Shown: positions 19,077 to 29,427 of the stretch, piece by piece
How the letters are laid out: each line of letters starts with the position of its first letter
How positions within the stretch are numbered: position 1 is the stretch's first letter
From: Candidatus Thiodiazotropha sp. (ex Monitilora ramsayi)
GTDB lineage: Bacteria; Pseudomonadota; Gammaproteobacteria; Chromatiales; Chromatiaceae
DNA length: 64,000 nt
NCBI GenBank assembly: GCA_025655575.1
Contig: JAHXIP010000008.1
Location: forward strand, 62,001-126,000
Direction of reading: 5' to 3'
Position numbers and translations under genes: made by a program
The notes under the pieces: generated by a model
What the model was told of the DNA's origin: nothing
Seen by the model: the letters and a program-made list of their open reading frames with translations, nothing else
Database searches by the model: none

Positions 19077-19810
19077 TTGACTGCCAGCAGGGAGACGAAA
19101 TTAAAACACTGAAACCAGACCTCCACGGTCTGGAAACCCACGTCGCGCAAACGTGCCTGGTGAGTAGACAGGGTCTCTGGCAACAGCACTTTTTCCAATG
19201 CGGTACGCTTCTGACTGATCTCCAGCTCGGAATAACCTTGTGTCTTTTTGAAACTGTGATGCATCTCGGTGAAGAGCTGCTGCGCCATCCCGGTGGGTAG
19301 TGCAATCTTTTCGGACAAGATGAGGGCGCCGCCCGGTTGCATGCCCTCATATATCGAAGTAAGAAGCTGACTGCGCTTCTCAACGGGAATGAACTGCAGG
19401 GTAAAATTGAGTACCACCATGGATGCCGATGTGATGCAGATATCCTTAATATCGGCGCAGACAAACTCAATAACCGAGGGTTCGCCCGTCTGGAACAGGT
19501 AATGCTTTGCCCGCTGCACCATGGCAGGGGAATTATCTACCGCAATGATCCGGCAGGGAGTCTCCCCTCTTCCCCGGTTAATTGCCAGCGCAGCTGCGCC
19601 CAGGGAACAACCGAGATCATAACAGTGGGAGTCCTGAGTAACGCATCGAGCCGCCAGGGTACCGATCATATTGATAATCGTGGTGTATCCAGGTACCGAT
19701 CGTTGAATCATATCCGGAAAGACCTCGGCCACCCGTTCATCAAAGACGAAGTCCGCGACGACTTCTCGATGACGGGCATAGAGTTTATCTTTGTCTGGGT
19801 TATCGGTCAT
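19073..19810 (-). CDS. cmoA: Carboxy-S-adenosyl-L-methionine synthase CmoA
   Basis: Makes carboxy-SAM from S-adenosylmethionine and prephenate for CmoB. At 245 residues it is near the E. coli length of 247. FVFDERVAEVFPDMIQRSVPGY opens the fold, and CYDLGCSLGAAALAI is the SAM-binding loop, followed by IAVDNSPAMVQRA. It is first in a two-gene operon with cmoB. No clear promoter was assigned; a small inverted repeat (TACCATAGGATGGTA) lies about 65 bp upstream. Confidence 0.97.
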   Translation of the reverse strand: MTDNPDKDKLYARHREVVADFVFDERVAEVFPDMIQRSVPGYTTIINMIGTLAARCVTQDSHCYDLGCSLGAAALAINRGRGETPCRIIAVDNSPAMVQRAKHYLFQTGEPSVIEFVCADIKDICITSASMVVLNFTLQFIPVEKRSQLLTSIYEGMQPGGALILSEKIALPTGMAQQLFTEMHHSFKKTQGYSELEISQKRTALEKVLLPETLSTHQARLRDVGFQTVEVWFQCFNFVSLLAVK

Positions 19811-19937
19811 GCGTTCTGGTAGATGCTTGTCGTCCTCAACACGGCATATTAGATTGCCGGGATAAAAGTAATTACCATAGGATGGTATTCAAGGTTGCAG
19901 AGTCTATCAAACATCAGCCCGGAGGAGACGTTCTTGT

Positions 19938-20225
19938 ATGGGACTATTCGATTTCCTGTTTAGCAAGAAGACAAAAAAACGCATGGTCGCCAAAGAGATC
20001 GGCCTCGAGAGTGGCCTGTTTGTCATGTGTCCGGTCTGCCACGATGTCACTGAGGCGGAAAATCCCTCTGCGTTTCGAGCGGCCACGGAATCCCTAGTGA
20101 GGCAGCTTATTCAGAAGGGTGATTCCCGCTTGGATCTGTTCGAACACGACCCAGTGGCGGCCATAGAGACAATCTCCCAAGTTGGCAGGGATCTCCCATT
20201 TCGCTGTAACTGCCATAGGATCTAA
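19938..20225 (+). CDS. Small hypothetical protein with zinc-ribbon-like cysteines
   Basis: A 95-residue cytosolic protein starting MGLFDFLFSKKTKKR, a basic amphipathic opening, with GGAGG about ten bases before the ATG. CPVC at residues 31-34 and CNCH at 90-93 could together hold one zinc ion. The middle is charged helix. I do not recognise a family. It converges with the MFS gene, with stops five bases apart, and diverges from cmoA. Confidence 0.65.
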   Translation: MGLFDFLFSKKTKKRMVAKEIGLESGLFVMCPVCHDVTEAENPSAFRAATESLVRQLIQKGDSRLDLFEHDPVAAIETISQVGRDLPFRCNCHRI

Positions 20226-20230
20226 CAGGG

Positions 20231-21511
20231 TTAATTTTGCTCCAAACCACGGGCCGCGCTTTGCCCTGCATCCACATCCACCCGACTGAGTAAAAACGCA
20301 CCGAGTGCAAAGAGAATACCAATAGCCAGTATCGAGAGACGGCTATCTTGGGTCAGTACACCGACCCAACCCATCAGTAGTGGACCCAGGACCACGGCAA
20401 ATTTCCCCAGCATATTGTAGAAGCCAAAAAATTCTCCCGCCTGATCCCGGGGAATCAGTCTGGCATAGAGGGCACGTGAGAGTGCCTGTATCCCTCCCTG
20501 CACCAGCCCAATAGCCACCGCCAGCAAATAGAACTCCCAGATGGCATCCATCCGATAAGCCCATAGGAGGATCAACAGATAGACGAATATGGCCAGCATA
20601 ATACCTTGCTTGGGTCCTCTTTTTGCACCAATTGTGGCGAAGACCAGTGCCGCTGGAAAACCCACAAATTGCGTGATTAACAGCGCCACCATCAGATTGT
20701 TCGCATCGAAGCCGATCGACAGACCGTAATCCACCGCCATGCGAACAATGGTGTCGACACCATCGATGTAACACCAATAGGCCAGAAGAAAGAGAAAGGT
20801 CATCTTTAGCTGGCGGACTTTACTCAGGGTGGAGAACAACTGCTTAAAACCGGCCGTGACCCAACCTCTTTTTTCTTCACCTGTCACAGGCTCTTCCACC
20901 CAGAGAAAAAGTGGTATGGAAAAGAGTGCCCACCAGACGGCAACGCTAAGAAATGAGACTTTAACTGCCTCTGCGGCCCCAGCCAAACCAAAAGAGTCTG
21001 GGAAAAGAATCATCAACACATTGAAACTGAATAGTAGACCGCCCCCTAGATAACCAAAGGCAAAACCGTAAGCGGAAACCCTGTCGTAGTGTCTCTCCTT
21101 TGTCACTGAAACCAGCAATGAATCATAGAAAATATTACTACTGGAAAAGCCGATTAGTGCGAGTCCGTAGAGCACCAGCGCCATCACCCAGGCACCTGCG
21201 GCTACCAAAGGGAGCGATCCGGTCATGACGATGCCCATGGCGGCGGAAATGAGCAGAAAACGTTTCTTTGCCCCCGCTTGATCGGCCATTGCCCCGAGCA
21301 GCGGCGCCACACAAACCACCAGAATACTGGCCAGGGAGTTGGCCATGCCCAGACGGAAGGTACTCTCGGTAGCGACGACCTCGGCGCTCCAGTACTGCTT
21401 GAAGAAGAGCGGAAAGAAACCCGCCATCACCGTGGTGGCAAAGGCGGAGTTGGCCCAGTCATAGAAACTCCACGCCAATACCTTGGGTTGGCGTATGAGT
21501 CTTTCACCCAC
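20231..21511 (-). CDS. MFS transporter, UMF1/Atg22-like
   Basis: A 426-residue inner-membrane carrier with about 12 hydrophobic segments. The opening AWSFYDWANSAFATTVMAGFFPLFF is the signature of the UMF1/Atg22-like family, and GAMADQAGAKKRFL is the loop 2-3 motif. The C-terminal half contains ALSRALYARLIPRDQAGEFFGFYN, also characteristic. Substrate is not known; yeast Atg22 exports amino acids from the vacuole, but bacterial members are uncharacterised. It is 21 bp downstream in coordinates from the FixJ-like gene and on the same strand, so it may share the transcript of the two-component system. Confidence 0.88.
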   Translation of the reverse strand: MGERLIRQPKVLAWSFYDWANSAFATTVMAGFFPLFFKQYWSAEVVATESTFRLGMANSLASILVVCVAPLLGAMADQAGAKKRFLLISAAMGIVMTGSLPLVAAGAWVMALVLYGLALIGFSSSNIFYDSLLVSVTKERHYDRVSAYGFAFGYLGGGLLFSFNVLMILFPDSFGLAGAAEAVKVSFLSVAVWWALFSIPLFLWVEEPVTGEEKRGWVTAGFKQLFSTLSKVRQLKMTFLFLLAYWCYIDGVDTIVRMAVDYGLSIGFDANNLMVALLITQFVGFPAALVFATIGAKRGPKQGIMLAIFVYLLILLWAYRMDAIWEFYLLAVAIGLVQGGIQALSRALYARLIPRDQAGEFFGFYNMLGKFAVVLGPLLMGWVGVLTQDSRLSILAIGILFALGAFLLSRVDVDAGQSAARGLEQN

Positions 21512-21532
21512 GAGGGAAGCTTATGTCGCGGT

Positions 21533-22168
21533 TCATTCCTCGAGGGTCTCTTCACCAAGAGTCAGATTGGCATGTATCGCCATCCTGACCAGTTCGGCCA
21601 GAGAGCCCGCTTCCATCTTTTCCATCACCCTTGCCCGATGGGCTTCCACGGTCTTTGCACTGACTCCTAGCGAGGAGGCAATCTCTTTGTTGGCCCTGCC
21701 GTTGGTGACCATCACCATCACCTCGTGCTCCCGCGGCGTGAGGCGGGCCAGGCGCGTGGCGATCTCAGCACGCTGTGATTGCATATCACGTTGCCGTTCA
21801 TCCAGCATCAGGGCATGACGGATGCTCTCCAACAGCAATTCATCATTAAAGGGCTTCTCGATAAAGTCGACTGCACCGCTTTTCATGGCCCTGACAGCCA
21901 TCGGCACATCAGCATGACCGGTAATGATAATGACCGGTATCGCAATCTGATGGGCGGTGAGGTACTCCTGCAACTCCAGGCCACTCATGCCGGGCATACG
22001 GACATCCAGCAGCAGGCATCCGGAACGCCCAGGATAGTAACTGTGGATAAAAGCATCGGCAGATTCGTAAGTTTCAACATTCATGGCCACAGATTCGATC
22101 AGCCATTTGAGGGAATTACGCATGGCTTGGTCATCATCGACAACGAATACAGTCGTTTGGCTACTCAT
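21533..22168 (-). CDS. FixJ-family response regulator
   Basis: A 211-residue regulator. The receiver has VVDDDQAMRNSL, phospho-acceptor D55 in LLLDVRMPGMSG, ITGHAD and FIEKPF. The output domain is LuxR-type HTH: LTPREHEVMVMVTNGRANKEIASSLGVSAKTVEAHRARVMEK split over residues 143-185. ATG at 22168 is preferred; the open frame begins at a TTG two codons upstream that overlaps the kinase stop. The kinase gene ends two bases before this ATG, so the pair is one operon. Target genes are unknown; the MFS gene downstream is a candidate. Confidence 0.92.
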   Translation of the reverse strand: MSSQTTVFVVDDDQAMRNSLKWLIESVAMNVETYESADAFIHSYYPGRSGCLLLDVRMPGMSGLELQEYLTAHQIAIPVIIITGHADVPMAVRAMKSGAVDFIEKPFNDELLLESIRHALMLDERQRDMQSQRAEIATRLARLTPREHEVMVMVTNGRANKEIASSLGVSAKTVEAHRARVMEKMEAGSLAELVRMAIHANLTLGEETLEE

Positions 22169-22170
22169 AA

Positions 22171-24789
22171 TCAAAATCCCGGTAATTCAAGTGCAGGGTC
22201 AGTGGGTAACACGACATGAAATATCGCCCCCTCCCCCACGCTGGTTTCAACAGAGAGCTCGCCATAGTGAGCCTCAATTATCTTCTTGCTGATAGGTAGT
22301 CCCATACCCATACCCGTCTCCTTGGTGGAAAAGAACGCATCAAAAAGATGTTCACACGTATCCGGCGCCATACCTGGACCATTATCCATCACAATGGCTT
22401 CTACTCTGGAGTCATCGAGACGCATTGTCTTCAAAAGTAATTTTCTGTCTCCGGATGTTACCACTTTCATCGCATCGATGGCGTTACGCACCAGATTCAG
22501 CAATACCTGCTCGATCTGAACCAGATCGACCTTGACGGGCAGGCTTTCCTTACTCAATTCGAGAGTCACTTCAACACGGTGCCTATTGGCCTCGTACTCG
22601 ATAAATGAAGCAACCTCTAACACCATATGATTCAGATTCACCACCTCATGTTCCTGGGGGCGTTTGCCCACCAGTGCACGCAGCCGCTTTATGATCTCTC
22701 CCGCCCGCTCCGCCTGTACAGTGATCTGTGCCATGGCGTCCACCAATTCTGCCTCACCGCCAACACCGGATTGAATACGCCTGACACAGCCACTGGCAAA
22801 ATTGATGATTGCAGACAGCGGTTGATTGAGTTCATGTGCCAGACCCGTCGACATCTCACCCATGGTACTCACCCGGCAGACATGCACTAACTCCGACTGA
22901 TGCTGTCGACTCTGCATCTCCGCGTTACGCATTTGGGTAATGTCGCGGGCATAAAGGTTGACATAATCCAGCTCCTGGATCGGTGCGAGCTGGAGGGAGA
23001 AAACCTGTCCATCGAATGAGATCTCAAACTCCTCCGTTTCACCAGCGGTAAGTGACCGGTTAACCAAGTTTTGCCAATAGCGCGGCAGTGTCTGGCCACG
23101 CTCACATCCCCAGTAGTCGAGCAATGGCTTGCTTGCAGTATTTGCATACACAATGACACCGCGTTTATTGGCGCGCAACACGGGACTGGGGTTTTCACTG
23201 GCCAGTTTAGCCAGACTGGCAATTTCCCGCTCCGCCTGTTTGCGTCCTGTCACATCCCTCAGGTAGACATTGAATACTGTCTGTTGAGAAAGGTGAATCG
23301 ATATCACGGAACACTCAATTGCCCGCTCCTCTCCATGCCCTGTGACAGCGACCATAGATTGTGCGCGGCACTCTAAATTGCTACCGCTCTTGCGTGCACA
23401 ACTACTCAACATATGACGATATTTAGCCCGATAGTCCGGATGAATGGCGATCTCGTCGAAGAGGCCTCCAAGCAAATTTTCCCGATCAAAACCGAAGGCT
23501 CTGACAGCTGTACCATTGACCTCAATCACCTGTCCCTGCTCATCCAGCGTGATGATTGCATCCATGGAATTGTCGAACAATGCACTTTTGAAAACTTCGG
23601 ACTCTTTGAGTCGCTCCTCCTGCTGCAAGCGTAGCTTGTCGCGAGCGACAATGACCTGCCTGAAAAAGGCCTTGATCCAGCTCTCCAGCAAAAGCATCTG
23701 ATTGCCACGTTTCACCACTGGCTGCTCAATACCCAGAGCCTGCTGCCCAAATCGTGAAATACGCTGAAGCACGTGACTGATCTTTGTGGAAATAAGGAAG
23801 AAGACCAGCGAAAAAGCCGCCATGAATACTAAAGCTGCAATAAAGCGATCTTGCTGTGCCAAACTCAAGATATTCTGCATGGTCCGCATGGTCGCCTCAC
23901 GGGAAACCAAGGTTGTGAACAACAGGTTCTGATCGACACCCTGATAGCCCACCAGGGCTTGAGAAGTTACAAGAAAAGCTTCTTTCCAAATCCCCAAAGG
24001 CGAGGTAGTGAAAACACTTTTACGGTTACTGCTTACAATCAGTTCTTGGTTTTCTGAATCGAGTAGCGCAATGACAGTATCGGGATCTCCAACCGCCTGC
24101 TGTGATTCATCCAGAAAGTGGTCGTCAATTTCCACCACCAACATCAGAAACGCAGGGTCAAAGCCCTCTGTTCGGCGAATGCCGGACCAGACCAGAAGAT
24201 AGGGTTTCCGCTGGATGGTCGTTATCACCACTTCTTCCCTACCAGAAAAGAAGTCCGTTAAGCGTTCCAACGGGAAAGGCAGTGCCTCTGATTGAAATAT
24301 TTCACGGGGTCCGCCATCTGAATCCAACAGCACAACCTGATCAGGTTCGATGGAACTCAGAATAAGTTGACCGGACTCAATCCATGCAGGCGGGTGCCGA
24401 CGATTATAACGGATGGGTGATTCTAGTGAGTCTTCCCAAGCTGAGGAGCTGAGATGATCAACCACTTGCCAGTGCTGGGCGAATCTGTGGCCGAGACTAC
24501 TCCACTCTTGCAGGAAACTCTCAAAACGATGACGGGTCTCGATAGATCTGACTTCTAGCCTGGAAACCAGATTATCCTGGAAAATTTTTTCAAGGCGCTG
24601 ATTTAAAATGGGATCAAGAAACAGCCAAGTCACAAGACCGCACAGTAAACCTACCACAACTGAAATCCATGGCAGGGGAATACGTGCCAGCCAAGATTGC
24701 TGCAGTGATGTTGTTAGTTCTCTCATCACCTGAGATACACCAATAATACTTTCTGCTATATGTGAACAATACCCGGTACAGGTTGCCAT
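22171..24789 (-). CDS. Membrane sensor histidine kinase with two PAS domains, partner of the FixJ-like regulator
   Basis: An 872-residue hybrid-free kinase. Residues about 40-60 and 310-330 are membrane segments that bracket a periplasmic sensor of about 250 residues. Then come PAS 1 (FDNSMDAIITLDEQGQVIEVNG), PAS 2 (ENPSPVLRANKRGVIVYAN), the HisKA box GLAHELNQPLSAIINFASG and the HATPase (LVRNAIDAM; DNGPGMAP; GMGMGLPISKKIIEAH). The phosphorylated His and this wording resemble FixL/DctB/TodS-type kinases. No haem-binding PAS hallmark was confirmed, so oxygen sensing is not claimed. The start may instead be the Met at 24726; neither has a good ribosome site. Signal unknown. Confidence 0.9.
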   Translation of the reverse strand: MATCTGYCSHIAESIIGVSQVMRELTTSLQQSWLARIPLPWISVVVGLLCGLVTWLFLDPILNQRLEKIFQDNLVSRLEVRSIETRHRFESFLQEWSSLGHRFAQHWQVVDHLSSSAWEDSLESPIRYNRRHPPAWIESGQLILSSIEPDQVVLLDSDGGPREIFQSEALPFPLERLTDFFSGREEVVITTIQRKPYLLVWSGIRRTEGFDPAFLMLVVEIDDHFLDESQQAVGDPDTVIALLDSENQELIVSSNRKSVFTTSPLGIWKEAFLVTSQALVGYQGVDQNLLFTTLVSREATMRTMQNILSLAQQDRFIAALVFMAAFSLVFFLISTKISHVLQRISRFGQQALGIEQPVVKRGNQMLLLESWIKAFFRQVIVARDKLRLQQEERLKESEVFKSALFDNSMDAIITLDEQGQVIEVNGTAVRAFGFDRENLLGGLFDEIAIHPDYRAKYRHMLSSCARKSGSNLECRAQSMVAVTGHGEERAIECSVISIHLSQQTVFNVYLRDVTGRKQAEREIASLAKLASENPSPVLRANKRGVIVYANTASKPLLDYWGCERGQTLPRYWQNLVNRSLTAGETEEFEISFDGQVFSLQLAPIQELDYVNLYARDITQMRNAEMQSRQHQSELVHVCRVSTMGEMSTGLAHELNQPLSAIINFASGCVRRIQSGVGGEAELVDAMAQITVQAERAGEIIKRLRALVGKRPQEHEVVNLNHMVLEVASFIEYEANRHRVEVTLELSKESLPVKVDLVQIEQVLLNLVRNAIDAMKVVTSGDRKLLLKTMRLDDSRVEAIVMDNGPGMAPDTCEHLFDAFFSTKETGMGMGLPISKKIIEAHYGELSVETSVGEGAIFHVVLPTDPALELPGF

Positions 24790-24894
24790 AAGAGAGCCGA
24801 CTGTAGAAGTCGATCAACTCATGGAAGTACCCACATTAACAGAAAACATCATAAGCACCCTTTAAAACAAGCCAAGTGGAATCATCCCCGCAAT

Positions 24895-24921
24895 AAAAAA
24901 AAGACGCTGAATCGCGTCTTT
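24895..24921 (-). terminator. Rho-independent terminator after the PilZ gene
   Basis: Perfect arms AAAGACGC (24900-24907) / GCGTCTTT (24914-24921) with loop TGAATC. On the minus strand it is followed by a run of eight T. It lies about 70 bp past the PilZ stop and before the kinase gene. Confidence 0.85.
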
Positions 24922-24992
24922 ACAAAAATATAGAGTTCCAGCTAGCTGGACTAGTTTTAATTATACAGGAGGTACTCTTTCTATAAATGCTC

Positions 24993-25436
24993 TCAGGCAA
25001 CCGCTCTATTGGCAGTAATCTCAGGTTGTTTATGCGAGTGGTAGGCGCGCTCTGTCACCGTGGCATATCCGAAGATCAGCTTTCTGAGCATCTGCCTGAC
25101 ACTTGAATCGATCTCACTGAACATAAGGCCCACACTGCCAGCCTGCTGGTGAACCACATACGCCTTTGCGCTGCACTCACGGGACTCGTCGCCACAATCA
25201 ACTGGAAATGAGATATCGATAATGGTATTTAATGGTAAGGGCGTATCACTAATATCAACCAGCATGCCACTTAAGCTGACATTGCGGGTTTTTCCCGTGA
25301 TTTTTCCCTGTTGGCGATCATTGATGATGATTTCTAGTGTTAGTAACTTGCGGTGGTCACATCTGTGTTCCATGCTTTCTGCCCCTGCTGTTAATAGCTC
25401 ACCCGCCGAACTAACATTATGGATCTCGGGGGACAA
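24993..25436 (-). CDS. PilZ-domain c-di-GMP-binding protein
   Basis: A 147-residue cytosolic protein made mostly of one PilZ domain. Both parts of the ligand motif are intact: R25xxxR29 (RCDHR) and N52-x-S-x-x-G57 (NVSLSG). So it should bind cyclic di-GMP. The domain continues through LPLNTIIDISFPV to GSVGLMFSEID. No other output domain is attached, so it probably acts by binding a partner. Monocistronic, with a terminator after it; divergent from the RDD gene. Confidence 0.9.
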   Translation of the reverse strand: MSPEIHNVSSAGELLTAGAESMEHRCDHRKLLTLEIIINDRQQGKITGKTRNVSLSGMLVDISDTPLPLNTIIDISFPVDCGDESRECSAKAYVVHQQAGSVGLMFSEIDSSVRQMLRKLIFGYATVTERAYHSHKQPEITANRAVA

Positions 25437-25467
25437 TCTGAAAATACGGATGATTGCTCTCTCGAAT

Positions 25468-25488
25468 TAGGGTTTTACCCTATATAAT
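25468..25488 (+). promoter_or_regulatory. Inverted repeat next to a TATAAT box upstream of the RDD gene
   Basis: Perfect repeat TAGGGT-TTT-ACCCTA (25468-25482) runs directly into a consensus -10 TATAAT (25483-25488). It lies about 55 bp before the RDD ATG and 31 bp before the divergent PilZ start. It may be an operator covering the promoter; no matching regulator is known to me. Confidence 0.35.
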
Positions 25489-25541
25489 TAACCCAGCACT
25501 ATTGAACCATTACCACAGAGAATTCCTCACCAACCCAAGCT

Positions 25542-25982
25542 ATGCCTCAAACGACATCCGAAAGCACAGATGAATGGGAGAGTCCGGGGTTTCTGCGTAG
25601 GCTGGGCAGTATCTTCTACGATCTTCTGCTGCTGCTGGCACTGATGGCAGTTGCCACCACAGTGATAACGCTCCCCCTGGGGTTACCGACCGGCGGCTGG
25701 TTTGTCCTCTACCAGTTTTTTATTTTTGAAATCATACCTTTACTGTTTTTTACCGGCTTCTGGAGTCGGGGTGGTCAAACCTTGGGTATGCGCGCCTGGC
25801 GTATGAAGCTTGTGCGGGATGATGGGGGTCAAGTTGGGTGGAATGACGCATTCAAACGCCATCTGGCTGCCCTCTTCTCATGTCTGGTCTTTGGTCTTGG
25901 GTTTGTCTGGATTCTGATCGACCCAAAGGGTCTCGCCTGGCATGATAGCCTTTCCAAAACCCGCCTGATTCTACTGAAGTGA
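25542..25982 (+). CDS. RDD-family membrane protein
   Basis: A 146-residue inner-membrane protein. The family Arg-Asp type residues are in GFLRRLGSIFYDLLLLLALM, followed by a second segment (WFVLYQFFIFEIIPLLFFTGFW, split here) and TLGMRAWRMKLV, the usual RDD loop. A third membrane segment is SCLVFGLGFVWILIDPKGLAWHD. RDD proteins are of unknown or ion-transport function. It converges with the SCO gene, stops eight bases apart. Confidence 0.9.
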   Translation: MPQTTSESTDEWESPGFLRRLGSIFYDLLLLLALMAVATTVITLPLGLPTGGWFVLYQFFIFEIIPLLFFTGFWSRGGQTLGMRAWRMKLVRDDGGQVGWNDAFKRHLAALFSCLVFGLGFVWILIDPKGLAWHDSLSKTRLILLK

Positions 25983-25990
25983 TACCCGTA

Positions 25991-26620
25991 CTAGGTCGAA
26001 CCCTCTTCAAACAGCATCCGCATGGCTCCCAACATGGTTTCAGGGGGTGTCTCATGGGGAAAGGCAAAACGCAATACACCTGCTTGGTCAATCAGATAGA
26101 TGGTAGCCGAGTGGTTGACGATATACCCCATCGCAGAGTCATTGGTTTGCGTAAAACTGTATTGGGCGCCATACAACTCAGCTGCACTGGCTACCGCCTC
26201 AGCACTCCCTGTCACGCCAACAAAGTTTGGATGGAAGTACCCGACATAATCAGCCAATGACGTCACACTGTCACGCTTTGGGTCCACACTGACAAACAAC
26301 CCAGCGACCTTCTCCAGTTCAGGGGTATCCAGTTCATTGAGTGACTGGGTCATGAAAGAGAGAGAAGTGGGACAGACATCCGGGCATTGAGTGTAGCCAA
26401 AATATAGCATCAGCACTTTGCCGCGAAATGCCTTGGTGGAAAGCGGCCCGGACTTTGATAGGAGGGTAAAGTCTCCACCCTGGGGGGTCCCTTTCAATGG
26501 AGGAATCGAGGACCCCGCCACTGCATTCTCTCCGGCAGAGAGGTGAGCCCATGACGCTAGCAGGATCACCAGTCCAGTCACTTGTAGTAGCATCCGCATA
26601 ATTTTTGCCTCCTGTTTCAT
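25991..26620 (-). CDS. SCO1/SenC-family copper chaperone
   Basis: A 209-residue periplasmic or membrane-anchored thioredoxin-fold protein. An N-terminal hydrophobic signal (LLQVTGLVILLASWAHLSAG) precedes the fold. The copper-binding motif CPDVC is at residues 79-83 with the third ligand H170 in IVNHSATIYL. SCO proteins deliver copper to the CuA centre of cytochrome oxidase or act in thiol redox. Its ATG overlaps the pabB stop by four bases, so it is translated from the pabB message, an unusual pairing; no cytochrome oxidase gene is in the window. Confidence 0.92.
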   Translation of the reverse strand: MKQEAKIMRMLLQVTGLVILLASWAHLSAGENAVAGSSIPPLKGTPQGGDFTLLSKSGPLSTKAFRGKVLMLYFGYTQCPDVCPTSLSFMTQSLNELDTPELEKVAGLFVSVDPKRDSVTSLADYVGYFHPNFVGVTGSAEAVASAAELYGAQYSFTQTNDSAMGYIVNHSATIYLIDQAGVLRFAFPHETPPETMLGAMRMLFEEGST

Positions 26621-27996
26621 CCCTCTGAGTCCCGCATGGCAAACGCCTCGAAAATAGCTGACGACTTATCCAGTGTCTCCTGGTATTCAGCCGCTTCTTT
26701 TGAGTCAGAGACGATGCCACCACCTGCCCAGAATTCCAGACTGCCATCACGAACAGTGATCGTCCTGATGGCAATATTGGTATCCATACCCCCATTAAAT
26801 CCTATATAACCGATACTACCGCAGTAGATTCCGCGCCGACAATCCTCCAGTTCCTCAATGATTTCCATGGCTCGCAGTTTGGGTGTACCGGTAATCGAGC
26901 CTCCAGGGAAGCAGGCACGCAGCAGATCCAACGCATCCCTGTCCGTCTCCAGCTGCCCCTCTATGGTACTGACCATGTGATGTACCCGGGCGAATGACTC
27001 GATCTCAAATAACTGTGGCACTTGAACGGAGCCAGGTCTACAGACCCGACCAAGATCATTGCGCAGGAGATCGACGATCATCAGATTTTCAGCAAGGTCC
27101 TTGGCGCTGGACCTCAGTTCATCGCGTAGTCTTTTGTCTGTTTCGGTATCAGAACTACGTCTCGATGTGCCTTTGATGGGTCTGGTCTGGACTTGCCCTT
27201 GCCGAAGATGAAGAAACCGTTCCGGTGATGAACTGAGGATGGACAGAAAGGGTGTCTCATAAAAAGCGCTGAAAGGTGCCGGATTCGTCAGACGCAATTG
27301 ACGATAGGCTTGCCACAGGTCACCCCGCACTCGACCCTGAAAACGCTGAGCGAAATTAACCTGGTAGCAGTCCCCATCCCGGATATAGCGCTGTATGGCT
27401 GCAAACTGTTCAGCATAGCGTTCTCGGGTCAAGTCAGACTGAATAGGACGAGTGAGTTGGAACTCCCCTCTGCTGACAGGTTCAGTCCGGGAGAGTGTAT
27501 TGACCAAGGACGCCCAGCGCCCTGCCGTCTGCTCATCCCGTCCCTCACTGACCAGCCAACTGGCCTGCTCGTGATGATCCACAATAAGCGCCCAATCATA
27601 GAGGCCGATTGCCATCTCCGCCGGCTCGTCAGTTGCCGGGTTAAGCGACGGTAGGCGTTCCCATTGCCGGGCCAAATCGTAGGAGAAGTACCCCAACGCG
27701 CCACCGGTAAAAGGTAAATCGTCTACCGGTTCACTTGTATCCGGAGCTAGTGCCTCTCTCAACAACACCAGAGGATCAGAAGTGGAAAACCATCGTTTCC
27801 CATGCTCGCAGATCTCTGTCTCACCGCCTCTTTTCACCAGCGTCATGTAGGGTGAGCTGGTGAGAATGTCATAACGCCCCTGCTCAACCATAGGAAAGCC
27901 ACTGTCGAGAAAAACAGGCCAGGGCTCGTGACGAATGTGTTCAAACAGATCAGCGCTGTCTTGATGATAGGGCAGCGACTGAATTCGGCGGGTCAT
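26617..27996 (-). CDS. pabB: Aminodeoxychorismate synthase component I
   Basis: Converts chorismate and ammonia to 4-amino-4-deoxychorismate for folate synthesis, with PabA as glutaminase. The 459 residues contain the TrpE-like N-terminal part and the chorismate-binding domain. The lysine in RPIKGTSRR is the residue that separates PabB from anthranilate synthase (PIAGT). FPGGSITGTPKLRAMEIIEELE and GSIGYIGFNGGMDTNIAIRT are the later catalytic motifs. It is coupled to the SCO gene downstream. A separate pabA is not seen here. Confidence 0.94.
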   Translation of the reverse strand: MTRRIQSLPYHQDSADLFEHIRHEPWPVFLDSGFPMVEQGRYDILTSSPYMTLVKRGGETEICEHGKRWFSTSDPLVLLREALAPDTSEPVDDLPFTGGALGYFSYDLARQWERLPSLNPATDEPAEMAIGLYDWALIVDHHEQASWLVSEGRDEQTAGRWASLVNTLSRTEPVSRGEFQLTRPIQSDLTRERYAEQFAAIQRYIRDGDCYQVNFAQRFQGRVRGDLWQAYRQLRLTNPAPFSAFYETPFLSILSSSPERFLHLRQGQVQTRPIKGTSRRSSDTETDKRLRDELRSSAKDLAENLMIVDLLRNDLGRVCRPGSVQVPQLFEIESFARVHHMVSTIEGQLETDRDALDLLRACFPGGSITGTPKLRAMEIIEELEDCRRGIYCGSIGYIGFNGGMDTNIAIRTITVRDGSLEFWAGGGIVSDSKEAAEYQETLDKSSAIFEAFAMRDSEG

Positions 27997-28048
27997 GGGA
28001 GAAGACTAGCCCCTCCCCGAGAATAGGGAGAGGTTGGATTAAGCCGGT

Positions 28049-29389
<1,341 letters not shown>

Positions 29390-29427
29390 TCAACAACAAA
29401 TGGATTTTTACAGAATTTCTTCAGGTT

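Noticed and set aside
22171..24789. Calling the large kinase FixL (haem oxygen sensor)
   Set aside because: The H-box resembles FixL, but no haem-binding PAS histidine pattern could be confirmed and there is a large periplasmic sensor.
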